From the NCBI RefSeq assembly GCF_007786235.1, contig NZ_VNFK01000001.1, positions 62,001 to 126,000 on the forward strand: a stretch of DNA of 64,000 nt, in the 5' to 3' direction. Made by a program: the position numbers and the translations under genes. This document shows positions 1 through 8,654 of this stretch, piece by piece (within the stretch, counting starts at the first letter, position 1; each line of letters starts with the position of its first letter). The notes beneath the pieces are model-generated. The model had not been told where the DNA came from. It did not search any database and saw only the letters and a list, made by a program, of their open reading frames with translations. Source of the DNA: Paenarthrobacter nitroguajacolicus (GTDB taxonomy: Bacteria; Actinomycetota; Actinomycetes; Actinomycetales; Micrococcaceae).

Positions 1-1219
1 GTCCCGTGGCATTGCCAAGGTTCAGCAAACGGCCTTCGGACAGCACGATGATGGACCGCTCGGAATCCGTGCCGGCGTCAAAGACCCATTCGTGGACCTG
101 CGGCTTGATTTCCACCTTCTGGACGCCGGGGATCTTCGCGAGCCCTGCGATGTCGATCTCGTTGTCGAAGTGCCCGATGTTGCCCACAATCGCCTTGTTT
201 TTCATCCCGAGCATGTGCTCGGCCATGATGACGTCCTTATTGCCCGTGGTGGTGATGAAGATGTCACCTTGCGCCAGCACTGATTCGAGCTTCGCCACCT
301 GGTAACCGTCCATCGCGGCCTGCAGGGCACAGATGGGGTCGATCTCGGTGACGATCACTCGGGAGCCCTGGCCCCGCAACGCCTCTGCGGCGCCCTTGCC
401 AACGTCGCCATAACCACAGACGACGGCGACCTTGCCGCCCATGAGGACGTCGGTGGCCCTGTTGATGCCGTCCGGCAGGGAATGGCGGATGCCGTACTTG
501 TTGTCGAACTTGCTCTTGGTAACGGAGTCGTTGACATTGATGGCCGGGAACAGCAGCTTGCCTTGCTCAGCGAGCTGGTACAGGCGGTGGACACCCGTGG
601 TGGTTTCCTCCGTGACGCCCTCAATGCGGGCAGCCAGTCGCGTCCACTTCTGCGGATCTGCGGCGAGGGTCCTGCGGAGGAGGTCCAGGATAAGGACGTA
701 CTCCTCGGGATCTTCCTCAGTGGCGGCCGGAACGGCACCAGCGGCTTCGAACTCGACGCCCTTGTGCAGCAGCAGCGTGGCGTCTCCGCCGTCGTCGAGA
801 ATCATGTTGGGACCCAACTCCGGGTTGGCGTCGGCGCCGGGCCAGGTGAGGATCTGCTCCGCAGTCCACCAATATTCCTCCAGGGTTTCGCCCTTCCAGG
901 CGAAGACCGGCACACCCTGCGGGTCTTCCGGCGTGCCCTTCCCGACGACGACGGCGGCAGCGGCTTCGTCCTGGGTGGAGAAGATGTTGCAGGATGCCCA
1001 GCGAACCTCCGCGCCCAGCGCGGTGAGGGTTTCGATGAGGACGGCTGTTTGCACGGTCATGTGGAGCGAACCGGCGATCCGCGCGCCCTTCAACGGCTGC
1101 GAGGCGCCGAACTCTGCCCGGAGCGACATGAGGCCCGGCATTTCGTGTTCGGCGAGACGGATCTGGTGGCGGCCTGCCTCCGCAAGGGTGATGTCGGCCA
1201 CTTTGAAGTCAAAAGTCAT
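1..1219 (-). CDS. ahcY: Adenosylhomocysteinase (S-adenosylhomocysteine hydrolase), 3' end cut by window
   Basis: This enzyme reversibly splits S-adenosylhomocysteine into homocysteine and adenosine in the cytosol, keeping the methyl cycle running. About 406 residues are visible and the C-terminus lies beyond base 1. The NAD-binding loop GYGDVGKG follows the segment GGKVAVVC, and the catalytic stretch [14 protein letters not shown] precedes it; both are diagnostic of the family. A 45-residue insertion-like acidic segment before the NAD domain fits the long actinobacterial/eukaryal-type enzyme. The ATG has an AAGGA ribosome site five bases upstream. It follows a Trm112-like gene in the same direction after only 44 bp, which leaves no room for an SAH riboswitch. 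Confidence 0.95.
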   Translation of the reverse strand, partial: MTFDFKVADITLAEAGRHQIRLAEHEMPGLMSLRAEFGASQPLKGARIAGSLHMTVQTAVLIETLTALGAEVRWASCNIFSTQDEAAAAVVVGKGTPEDPQGVPVFAWKGETLEEYWWTAEQILTWPGADANPELGPNMILDDGGDATLLLHKGVEFEAAGAVPAATEEDPEEYVLILDLLRRTLAADPQKWTRLAARIEGVTEETTTGVHRLYQLAEQGKLLFPAINVNDSVTKSKFDNKYGIRHSLPDGINRATDVLMGGKVAVVCGYGDVGKGAAEALRGQGSRVIVTEIDPICALQAAMDGYQVAKLESVLAQGDIFITTTGNKDVIMAEHMLGMKNKAIVGNIGHFDNEIDIAGLAKIPGVQKVEIKPQVHEWVFDAGTDSERSIIVLSEGRLLNLGNATG

Positions 1220-1263
1220 GGAAATCCTTAGGAGTACCGTGCGAGTTTGGGAAACAGAAGTGT

Positions 1264-1482
1264 TTAGGCCTTGGAATCGTGCTGGCCGGAGGTGGCGGCA
1301 TTGGCCGCCGCCAGCAGTTCCGGAGGCAGGAGCAGCGGAATGCCGTCCTCGATCGTGTAGCGGAGCTTTTCACCGTCCGCAGTGGCAGCGGTGGAGACCA
1401 GCTCCTCGCCCTCCTGGACCAGCGGTGAACCCGTCACGGGGCAGCGCAGGATGGACAACAGTTCAGGACTGACCTTTGGCAT
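1264..1482 (-). CDS. Trm112 family protein (YcaR-like small zinc-ribbon-type protein)
   Basis: A 72-residue protein beginning [18 protein letters not shown] with a later EDGIPLLLP segment, the usual signature of bacterial Trm112/YcaR-like proteins. In eukaryotes and archaea Trm112 is an activating partner of methyltransferases. The bacterial role is not settled, and only one of the usual metal-binding cysteines (in RCPVTG) is present. In many actinobacteria this gene sits beside phosphomannomutase, SIS-domain and manA genes. Here it lies between ahcY and a DUF3499 gene, and manA is 12 kb away. The family call is firm; the function is unknown. Confidence 0.85.
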   Translation of the reverse strand: MPKVSPELLSILRCPVTGSPLVQEGEELVSTAATADGEKLRYTIEDGIPLLLPPELLAAANAATSGQHDSKA

Positions 1483-1625
1483 GAATGATGCTCCCTGGGT
1501 GGCGCCGGCGTGGCGCCGCTGGCGGATTTATCTGCAGATTCCAGCCTACCGCGCACCATCATCCCGTTTGGATCACCGCGACGATTTGCGTCCCGCTGCC
1601 GAACGCAGCCTCCCGGACGGGCTGG

Positions 1626-2003
1626 CTACGACGGTTCGCGGAGGATTCGCAAGTGGCCGCGGCGGGTTCCCTCGACGCCGGCGGGCGGCTCCATCTGAGC
1701 ATGGCTGTGCCGGGCAGGTGTCTCCGGCGCAGCGGAGGCTGCCTCACGGACGGCATTGGCAAGTGCCAGCAGGTCATCCGGCCCGGGCTCGGGCGGAGTA
1801 GTGGGCATCGCCAGGCGAAGGACTTCCCAGCCCCGCGGAACCGTCAGGCTTTCCGCATGTTGCGAACAAAGGTCGTAGGCATGGGGTTCCGCATACGTGG
1901 CGAGCGGACCGAGGACTGCGGTTGACTCTGCGTACACGTACGTCAAAGTGGCCACCGCAGACTGGCGGCAGGCTGACCTTGAACACTGACGAATAGCACC
2001 CAC
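1626..2003 (-). CDS. DUF3499 family protein
   Basis: A protein of about 125 residues starting V-G-A-I-R-Q-C-S-R-S-A-C from a GTG at 2003. The reading frame extends further upstream, but family resemblance begins at this GTG. The N-terminal C-x4-C and a later YDLCSQHAE segment suggest a small metal-binding fold. This is DUF3499, a conserved actinobacterial family of unknown function, normally next to the zincin-like gene that lies divergently to its right here. The C-terminal third is low-complexity (Pro/Glu/Arg). A TAATCT box lies eight bases upstream of the GTG, so the message may be almost leaderless. Confidence 0.8.
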   Translation of the reverse strand: MGAIRQCSRSACRQSAVATLTYVYAESTAVLGPLATYAEPHAYDLCSQHAESLTVPRGWEVLRLAMPTTPPEPGPDDLLALANAVREAASAAPETPARHSHAQMEPPAGVEGTRRGHLRILREPS

Positions 2004-2144
2004 AACATCCCAGATTAGCGCCACTTGGCACCTACTTCGTGCATTGGGCGTCCGTGGCCCACCAACAACATGCGGCGTCAACGGCTGCAGCAACATCCGC
2101 GGCGCGGTACCGGCAGAGATGTCGCGCTGGCGGTTCCTCGCGAC

Positions 2145-2157
2145 TAAAGTCGATATA
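2145..2157 (+). promoter_or_regulatory. -10 box of a leaderless-type promoter for the zincin-like gene
   Basis: TAAAGT (2145-2150) is followed by exactly six bases and then the ATG at 2157. This spacing places the transcript start on or beside the start codon. No ribosome site precedes the ATG. Confidence 0.5.
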
Positions 2158-2675
2158 TGCAGTCACAGCCACATGTTCCCGGGTTCACCATCCGGTGGAC
2201 TGACGCCGATGGCGATCAGGTGGAGCAACATGCCGATTCGAGCGTGCGGGGCTTTCGTCGGCGCCGGCGCAATCGGCACGGACGCGGACTGCGCGGAGAA
2301 CTGATGCTCCCTAATCTTCCCGGCTTCCGGACACGCTCAGAGCGCTTCGACGACATGGTGCTGGACTCTGCGGAGCGGCTCCAGGACATGTGGGGCAAGC
2401 AGTTGGATGGCGTCCTCTTTGCCGTGGATGAAATTCCGCCCAACTTGGAGCAACTCGTCGCTGCCGGGAACGCCGCCCCCATGGGCTCTTACACACCAGG
2501 CGGCCGTGGCGAGGCCCCCATGATCACGGTTTATCGTCGGGTGGTGGAACAAGGGTCCGCGACTCGCGAGGAACTGCAGGATCTTGTCCACGACGTCGTG
2601 GTGGAGTACACCGCCGAAATGCTCGGCGTACCGCCGGAGACCCTGGACCCGGTGTACCGCCGTCGATATCAATAA
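2157..2675 (+). CDS. Metallopeptidase-family (zincin_1/DUF1025-like) protein lacking HExxH
   Basis: A 172-residue protein. The segment RRRRNRHGRGLRGELMLPNLPGFRTR followed by FDDMVLDSAERL matches the actinobacterial minimal zincin family (read here in pieces, residues about 35-70). The position that carries HExxH in active relatives reads L-V-H-D-V-V-V-E-Y-T-A-E near residue 146, so the second histidine and the canonical glutamate position are missing. It may be an inactive structural relative, or bind metal differently. It is transcribed divergently from DUF3499, its usual neighbour. The ATG at 2157 is supported by a TAAAGT box six bases upstream. Confidence 0.75.
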   Translation: MQSQPHVPGFTIRWTDADGDQVEQHADSSVRGFRRRRRNRHGRGLRGELMLPNLPGFRTRSERFDDMVLDSAERLQDMWGKQLDGVLFAVDEIPPNLEQLVAAGNAAPMGSYTPGGRGEAPMITVYRRVVEQGSATREELQDLVHDVVVEYTAEMLGVPPETLDPVYRRRYQ

Positions 2676-2688
2676 CGACGGCGGCAAC

Positions 2689-2713
2689 CCACTCGGGCGG
2701 TCCGCCCCAGTGG
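2689..2713. terminator. Hairpin between convergent genes
   Basis: CCACT-C-GGGCGG folds back on CCGCCC-C-AGTGG with one C:C mismatch. It lies between the stops of the zincin-like gene (+) and DUF5719 (-), so it can serve both strands. There is no clear T-run. Confidence 0.5.
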
Positions 2714-2714
2714 A

Positions 2715-4352
2715 TTAGTAGCCCACCGACACCGGAACTTTCTCGAGGCCTGCGGCCGCGTCCTGGATTGCCACGACCGAGACATCGGCCCGGCCCTCCT
2801 TGCCGAGGACAAGCGCGCCATACACCGGATCACCAGATGCGGACACCACGTAGCCCGCTATGAGCGCGTCCCCGGATTTTGCCGGAAGTTCAATCATGGA
2901 TGTGGTCCCTCCGGACATATCGACGTCCACGGCTTTGCCGACTTTCCCATCAGCCGTCACAGGAGCGTAGGTGACCGTGCCGCGGCCTTCGGGTACGCCG
3001 AAGCTCAGGAACCTTAGGCCGTCCCGGGGAACCGCCACGAGGTGTTGGCTGCCGAGGCGGGCCGAGGCCGGTGACCAGGCAAAGTCGGTTGCCTCCTCAG
3101 CCTTGGCTCCACGGGTTACGCGGGTTGATGCCACGAACGACACGTCGGATGTGGCCTTGACCGTATAGCTGCCTGCCGGAATGCCATCGAGGTTCATGGT
3201 GGCCACCGTTCCGCCCTTGACTGTCACCACTCCCCCGTTGGGAATTTTGCGTTCACCATTGGAGCCGTAAAGACTGACCTGCACCACAGCATCGGTGGAT
3301 CCAGGGACGGCGATTTGGAGGGCTGGTACAGCGTCCGAGAAGCCGGACTTGCCGGCAAGTGCCTTGGTGGCCGCCGGGTCCTGGATATCGACGCCGGACA
3401 TCACCTGCTGGTTGGACGGCCCGGCACCGGGTGACAAGTACTCAACGCCGCCGGGAGCGAGGCCGCGCAGCACGCTCTGTTGGATGGTTCCGGCCACCGG
3501 GCCGCCGGTGCTGCGCACGTGGACGGCCAGTTGTGTCTCACCGGGGGCAAGCCCTGCCAGGTTCACGGATCGGGTGGTTCCAGGAGCCACCAACAGGCCG
3601 CGTGCACCGGGCGCCTGAATCTGGCCCTGGCTGCCAAAGAGCTCAAGGTTGACTGTGGCTGGAGTTTCGGAGGCGTTACTCAGGTTCAGCACGGCGGTAC
3701 GGCCAACTGATGTGTTTGCTCCCACCAGCCATGCGTCATTTCCCGATGGCTGGCACTGGGCAGAGGCCAGTCCGCGGAGGTCGCCGTCGGTGGCGGAGTA
3801 ACTGAGGTTGGCCGCCAGGGACGCCTGTTCGTTCCCCACAGGATCGGACGTCACCACTGTTGGCGACGTCACCGGACTCACGGAGGCCACTCCGGCGGCC
3901 AGCACGGGTGGTCCTGCCGTTGGGGTGGGGGTGCCGGTGGGAGCCTTCGCTATTTCTTCCACCGCATCGCCGCCCAGCGAGGTCACCTTGCTTCCGGGAA
4001 CTGTACCCGCCGGGTTGCTCAGCACCACGGCGTTGAGGGCGCTGGCTGCAGTTGTGGACACAGGGCTGAAGTCGGCATCAGTTCCCACAACGGTCCCGTT
4101 CACCAGCCTCGCCGGTTCCGGGCAAACACCCAAGGCACGGCCCGCTGGGACGTCCGCTTGCCGTAGGTCCATGGTTATTCCGCCGGAGGGCTCGGGCACC
4201 ATCGACGCAGCGGCAACAGCGCCTCCACCTGCCGCCAGGATTGCCACGGCGGAGAGGACCCCCGTGATAACGCCCCTGTTGGAGCTCCGGGAGCCTTTGC
4301 TGGCGCTGCGGGACGTTTTCGCGTCGAGCGGCTGCTTCTGGTCCTCAGACAC
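2715..4352 (-). CDS. DUF5719 family membrane-anchored extracytoplasmic protein
   Basis: A 545-residue protein with a Lys/Arg/Ser-rich cytoplasmic start, one membrane anchor near residues 27-50 (VITGVLSAVAILAAGGGAVA), then a long Ala/Gly/Val/Thr-rich region of beta type predicted outside the cell. It is DUF5719, of unknown function, which in actinobacteria accompanies the large glycosyltransferase encoded upstream; the two reading frames overlap by 8 bp here. The GTG start has a strong AAGGAG site seven bases upstream. A role at the envelope with the glycosyltransferase is inferred from this pairing only. Confidence 0.8.
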   Translation of the reverse strand: MSEDQKQPLDAKTSRSASKGSRSSNRGVITGVLSAVAILAAGGGAVAAASMVPEPSGGITMDLRQADVPAGRALGVCPEPARLVNGTVVGTDADFSPVSTTAASALNAVVLSNPAGTVPGSKVTSLGGDAVEEIAKAPTGTPTPTAGPPVLAAGVASVSPVTSPTVVTSDPVGNEQASLAANLSYSATDGDLRGLASAQCQPSGNDAWLVGANTSVGRTAVLNLSNASETPATVNLELFGSQGQIQAPGARGLLVAPGTTRSVNLAGLAPGETQLAVHVRSTGGPVAGTIQQSVLRGLAPGGVEYLSPGAGPSNQQVMSGVDIQDPAATKALAGKSGFSDAVPALQIAVPGSTDAVVQVSLYGSNGERKIPNGGVVTVKGGTVATMNLDGIPAGSYTVKATSDVSFVASTRVTRGAKAEEATDFAWSPASARLGSQHLVAVPRDGLRFLSFGVPEGRGTVTYAPVTADGKVGKAVDVDMSGGTTSMIELPAKSGDALIAGYVVSASGDPVYGALVLGKEGRADVSVVAIQDAAAGLEKVPVSVGY

Positions 4353-7300
4353 TGCTGTACTCCTTACGGAGGGAGACTTCGTCCCTCGACATGCCGGTGC
4401 GCGTGCGGCGTGCGGGCATCGGAACGGCCAACAGGACCGTCAATCCGATCACCACGGCCTGCAGGATCCCGACCCACAGGGCCCAGGGGTTGGTGTAGCG
4501 GATCTCCAGGTCGCCTCCACTGGCTGGGAGTTCGAAGGCCTGCGACCATCCGGAAGTGGTGGCTTTCAGCTGGCGGCCATCCACCCACGCGGCCCACCCT
4601 GGATCGGACCGCTCGGCCAGGACCACCTTGCGGCCATCGTCGCCTGCGGGCACGGCAGCGTCCACGGAGACCTCCTCGGAGGGCAGCGAACCCACCATCG
4701 CGCCTTGGGAGTCCACAATCCGCACACGGTGCGTCGTATCCGCGGCAGTTGCCGCAGGCTGGTTCCTCGGCGTGACGCGCCACAGCCATCCGGCGTCGGT
4801 CTGGCCGACAGCAACGAGCCCCGGGACGGCGTCGATCCTGCTGGCAGTCAGCTGGGCTGCGCTATCCGCGGCCTTGAGGACCACGAAGCCGGCACCCAGC
4901 TGTTCCAGGTCGGCACGGGGGTCAACCCCTGTGCTTGCCACGATGGTGGCCACGGCCCTGCGGAGGGACGCGGTGGCAGCGTCATCGTCGGCGATTTCCT
5001 CGCGCCCAGGGGCACCGATGATGGTCCTGGCGGAGGCGATGGTGGACAGGCTGTCCAAAGTAGTACCGGCGCCCCGCATCAGGGACGACGTGAAGGCCCC
5101 CTGCTCGCCACTGGTGATGACCAGCGTCCGCGTGCGCTCGGGGCCCTGTCCGCGGTCGACGGCGGTGGCTGGCAGGGTGCCGTAATCCACCGGCCAGACC
5201 TGGCGTTCGGAGCCCAGGCTCGACGCCGGCTCGGTAGCCCTTGGCGCTGTGGTCGCCCCCGGCGCCGGTGAGGGCTGGAGGACATTCTGGACTGCCCAGG
5301 CACCCATGCCTGCCAGCGGGCCTCCGAGAAGGAGCGTCATGACCACTACAGACGCGGCATGCCGGACCGGTAGCTTCCGACGGGCGGAATCCGGGGTCCT
5401 TCGCGGCGCGGCAAATAGCTTGTCGGCACCGATGACGGCAGCACCGAGCAGCACCATGCCTGCTGCCGAGACGGCCGGGCCGGTAAACGGTCCAACAATC
5501 ACGTTGTTGTTGACCCCTGTGGCCACATGCCCCACCAACCAGCCACTCGCCAGGGTGGCCAACGCGGCCAGCCAGAAGACCCTGGCCAGTGCGGTGCGCC
5601 TCCCGGGGAGGAACAAGGCCGTTATGGCGAGGATCAGGACTGGAGCGCTGACCAGCAGAGCCAGCAACAAAGCCCAGGGCACAGCGCCAGGGCCAAAGAA
5701 CGGCAGACCGGTGATGCCGCCGTCGATGTCGAACGCCAACGGCTGACCGAGAAGCTGCTGCCACAACGGCGCCGCCTCAAAGGTGAGTGGCAGTCCCGGG
5801 TCGGCGAGCAACGAGCGCGGCCTGTCGAGTACGGAGAGCCCGAAAGGTAGGAACAAGGCAACAGTGGGCAAAAGCGACCACCACAGTGTTTTACCCCGTT
5901 GTCCCAGGACAACCGCGGCGAGAATCACGGCAACGGCGATTGGGCCCAGCAACGATGGTGCAGAGGCTGTGACAACGGCCATCGCCAGGCCGGCAGCAGC
6001 GGCGGCCGTCCACGACGGTGTTCCATTGATGCCCGGCTTGCCCGTAATGGGCGTGGGCCGCCTGCTCAATGCCGTGCCGGCAAGCGAATGCCCCTGCCCT
6101 ATGGCGGATCCGGAGGCACGCAACAGGGCCAGAAGAAGCAGCGGCATCATCATGTGTGCCACCAAGGCACCGACGCGGCCTTCGTTGATGGAGATAAGGA
6201 GTGCAGGCGCGCCGGCCCATGCCAAGGCGGCTACGGTACGGAAGCGTCGCTTGGTGGTCAGGGCACCGGCGGCGAACCATGCCCCTATGCCGGACAGGGG
6301 CATGGCCAGGATCAGGAGCCATGCCGTGGCCGCATTGCCGTCGCCGCCACCGAAGAGCGACAACAGCCAGAGGACGTAGCCGAAGGGGTCGCCATGCCCG
6401 GGAAGTCCTGCGCCGAGGGAAATCCACCAGGTCGAAGCGTTGGACCAAATGTCACCGGGTGATGTGGACAAAGGAAGGAGCCCCCCGCCGGCCACAGTGC
6501 CGGAGCGAAGCAGGCCCAGCAAGCCCACAAGTGCTGCGGCGAGGGCTACCAAGGCTGCCGCAACAGCGCCGGTTCCTACCCAGCCACGTTCGTTGGTGGC
6601 CAGCGCCGCGAAGTCGTCAGCAGCATCGCCGCTGGGTTCGGGCGCCAGCAGGTCCGAAACAGCCGGGGTTTCGTCACTGGGGCGGATTGCCTCCAACAGG
6701 GACCGCCTGTTGGCGCGGACCTCACGGGTGGGCGTTTGCAGGCCACGAACCACGGACCGGTGGACACGACGCGTCCTGGCGGCAACCCGGCGGCCCTTCG
6801 CTATGGCCCGGGGGCGGGCCAACGCAGCGACGGTGGATGTGAATTGGGAGAAGCCGTAGCCCGGTTCCTTGACCAGGATGCTCAGCAACAAGCGAACTAC
6901 GGCCCCGAACAGAGCACCAACGGCTTGAAACGGAACATTCCACCAGGGTGTGTGCTTGAGCCGCATATGGATCTGGGCTTTGCGCGCGGCCGAGGAGGTG
7001 CCCAGACCGTGGGGTCGGTGCTCCACGTGGAACATCTTCGCGCTAGGGACAACCACCACGCGATTGCCTGAAAGCCAGTTGCGCCAGCAGAAGTCGACGT
7101 CATCGCCGCTGCCGGGCAGCGCGGGGTCGAAGCCCTGCAGCTGTTCCCACACGTCCCGGCGAATCAACATGCCGGCAGAATTCACGGCGAAAGTGTCTGT
7201 GCGGGCATCGTATTGGCCCTGGTCCACTTCGTCGGCGTCAATCAACGTCAAGCGCTCGGCCCAGCGGCTGGTCGAGAGCCCCACGTCCACCAAATGCCGT

Positions 7301-7731
7301 TTGTTGTTCCACCCGAGCTGCTTGCAGCCGGCCACGGTAACCGAAGGGGCACGTTCAACGGCATGAAGAAGCTCCGCCAACGCGTCGGGCGCCGGAGCTG
7401 CGTCATCATGCAGGAGCCAGATCCACCTGACGGAGTCGGCTTCCCGGGCGTTACTGCCTTCCTTGGCGGTGTCGTCAATCGCCGCCCTGGCCGGAGCCAG
7501 TTCCTGCAGGCCTGCTTGCACAGCTGCACCGAAGCCGGACTTCGCGTGGTGGAAGGTGGTGACATTGCCCTGGCCAAAGGCCTCGCGGAGCAAGTCCAAT
7601 GAGGTGTCCGTGGAACCTGTATCAATGCCAATGGCGGCATCTGCCGAACGCGTCTGGTCCGACAATGCCGCCAATGTCCTGGGGAGATAGTTGCCGCCGT
7701 CGTGGGAAACCACGACGGCGGTAACGTGCAC
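4345..7731 (-). CDS. Large family 2 glycosyltransferase with polytopic membrane and periplasmic C-terminal regions
   Basis: An 1128-residue protein. Residues 1-260 form a GT-A domain: TAVVVSHDGGNYLPRTL at the start, a WIWLLHDDAAP segment supplying the metal-binding acidic motif, and GSGDDVDFCWR later. From about 385 to 800 there are roughly a dozen hydrophobic helices, followed by an extracytoplasmic region and a last helix near 1090-1110. It probably moves sugar onto a lipid-linked or surface acceptor at the membrane. It sits 11 bp after whiB and overlaps the DUF5719 gene, so the three are likely co-transcribed. The GTG start has a closely spaced AAGGA. The acceptor is unknown. Confidence 0.85.
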   Translation of the reverse strand: MHVTAVVVSHDGGNYLPRTLAALSDQTRSADAAIGIDTGSTDTSLDLLREAFGQGNVTTFHHAKSGFGAAVQAGLQELAPARAAIDDTAKEGSNAREADSVRWIWLLHDDAAPAPDALAELLHAVERAPSVTVAGCKQLGWNNKRHLVDVGLSTSRWAERLTLIDADEVDQGQYDARTDTFAVNSAGMLIRRDVWEQLQGFDPALPGSGDDVDFCWRNWLSGNRVVVVPSAKMFHVEHRPHGLGTSSAARKAQIHMRLKHTPWWNVPFQAVGALFGAVVRLLLSILVKEPGYGFSQFTSTVAALARPRAIAKGRRVAARTRRVHRSVVRGLQTPTREVRANRRSLLEAIRPSDETPAVSDLLAPEPSGDAADDFAALATNERGWVGTGAVAAALVALAAALVGLLGLLRSGTVAGGGLLPLSTSPGDIWSNASTWWISLGAGLPGHGDPFGYVLWLLSLFGGGDGNAATAWLLILAMPLSGIGAWFAAGALTTKRRFRTVAALAWAGAPALLISINEGRVGALVAHMMMPLLLLALLRASGSAIGQGHSLAGTALSRRPTPITGKPGINGTPSWTAAAAAGLAMAVVTASAPSLLGPIAVAVILAAVVLGQRGKTLWWSLLPTVALFLPFGLSVLDRPRSLLADPGLPLTFEAAPLWQQLLGQPLAFDIDGGITGLPFFGPGAVPWALLLALLVSAPVLILAITALFLPGRRTALARVFWLAALATLASGWLVGHVATGVNNNVIVGPFTGPAVSAAGMVLLGAAVIGADKLFAAPRRTPDSARRKLPVRHAASVVVMTLLLGGPLAGMGAWAVQNVLQPSPAPGATTAPRATEPASSLGSERQVWPVDYGTLPATAVDRGQGPERTRTLVITSGEQGAFTSSLMRGAGTTLDSLSTIASARTIIGAPGREEIADDDAATASLRRAVATIVASTGVDPRADLEQLGAGFVVLKAADSAAQLTASRIDAVPGLVAVGQTDAGWLWRVTPRNQPAATAADTTHRVRIVDSQGAMVGSLPSEEVSVDAAVPAGDDGRKVVLAERSDPGWAAWVDGRQLKATTSGWSQAFELPASGGDLEIRYTNPWALWVGILQAVVIGLTVLLAVPMPARRTRTGMSRDEVSLRKEYSSV

Positions 7732-7742
7732 TTCCTTGAGAA

Positions 7743-8288
7743 TTAGACCGCTCGCTTCCTTAGCCGACGACGTTCCCGCTCAGAGAGTCCGCCCCAAATA
7801 CCGAACCGCTCGTCATTGGCGAGGGCGTACTCCAAGCACTGCGAACGCACGTTGCACGCCCCGCAGACCTTCTTGGCGTCCCGCGTTGATCCACCCTTTT
7901 CAGGGAAGAATGCTTCCGGGTCCGTCTGCGCGCACAGCGCGTCCGTCTGCCAACCGAGTTCACCTTCGTCATCGAAGTCCCCCTGGCTGGGAAGGCCGAT
8001 CCATACGGACTGCCCCGGATTTTCAAGCGGACGGCGCAGCTCCATGGGAGGGTCGTCCACGTCGTCGTCCGGCCCGGCAGGCAGGTCGCCGATCAATGCT
8101 TCGTGTGCCGCCAGGAGGGCAGTTGCCTGATCCTCCAAAGACTCCTGCACATTCTGGTTGTAGCGGTCTGCCGCTTCCGGATCCGCTGGGTCTACGTACC
8201 AGTCCCCCGGTACTTCCCGCGAACGGTATTTCACCGACGCATGTTCTGCGACGACTGCATCTTCCTGGATACGCAACGCTTGCCCCAT
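7743..8288 (-). CDS. whiB: WhiB-family iron-sulfur regulator (WhiB/WhmD type) with long N-terminal extension
   Basis: A 181-residue protein. The C-terminal 75 residues carry the complete Wbl domain: Cys119, Cys142, Cys145 and Cys151 to bind a [4Fe-4S] cluster, then the turn FGIWGGLSERERRRL and a basic tail. The stretch ALCAQTDPEAFFPEKGGS is the WhiB/WhmD subtype, which in Streptomyces and mycobacteria controls septation and sporulation together with WhiA. About 110 residues precede this domain; they are acidic, possibly helical, and not typical of the roughly 90-residue WhiB proteins. The downstream neighbours (GT2, DUF5719) match the conserved whiB locus. A good promoter lies upstream. Confidence 0.9.
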   Translation of the reverse strand: MGQALRIQEDAVVAEHASVKYRSREVPGDWYVDPADPEAADRYNQNVQESLEDQATALLAAHEALIGDLPAGPDDDVDDPPMELRRPLENPGQSVWIGLPSQGDFDDEGELGWQTDALCAQTDPEAFFPEKGGSTRDAKKVCGACNVRSQCLEYALANDERFGIWGGLSERERRRLRKRAV

Positions 8289-8653
8289 GGCGTCCCTCCT
8301 GAGTTTGCAGCTGCTGCTTGGATGAATTTCCGATTCCCGGTGGCGTTCCGGTCATCTGTGCAGCGGCGTTGATTACTAATTACACGCGTGTAACTACCCA
8401 CCAGTCAAGCCGCGCCGGGATAATAATCAAGAAACTGTAGAAAAGTGGGACGCGCCACGCCCATCATTTTTGGACGTGCCCCCGCCAGCGCCCGCGGCAA
8501 CCGGTAGTCACGCATCGATTTACATGAACTTTCATTGAATTTCCGCGGAATTCGCAAACCCGCCCCACGACGTCCACCGTATGGAGTAACGGCAGTGTGG
8601 GCCAATTCACATTCCACCGCGACCAGGCAGGGGCCCCGTGGCAAGATTGAGCC
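8289..8653. other. 365-bp intergenic region between divergent whiB and TIGR03089 genes
   Basis: It holds the whiB promoter and palindrome (listed separately). An AT-rich stretch near 8410-8450 and a near-palindrome around 8537-8553 (GAATT-TCCGCGGA-ATTC) are also visible. I see no credible coding sequence. Confidence 0.6.
8379..8408 (-). promoter_or_regulatory. whiB promoter with palindrome over the -10 box
   Basis: On the minus strand TTGACT (8403-8408) is followed after 18 bp by TGTAAT (8379-8384), close to sigma-70-type consensus. The perfect 14-bp palindrome TTACACGCGTGTAA (8380-8393) covers five bases of the -10 and nine of the spacer, a place where a bound dimer would block transcription. 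The predicted leader before the ATG at 8288 is about 85 nt. Confidence 0.6.
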
Positions 8654-8654
8654 A
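8642..8654 (+). promoter_or_regulatory. Possible leaderless-type -10 box for TIGR03089 gene
   Basis: CAAGAT (8642-8647) is followed by six bases and ATG. It deviates from TANNNT at the first base only. Confidence 0.35.

Noticed and set aside
1220..1263. Possible SAH riboswitch before ahcY
   Set aside because: Only 44 bp separate ahcY from the upstream gene, with no stable stem, which is too short for the known riboswitch.
8537..8553. Near-palindrome GAATT-TCCGCGGA-ATTC upstream of TIGR03089
   Set aside because: It needs a one-base bulge and is not placed at a promoter element. Chance occurrence is plausible.
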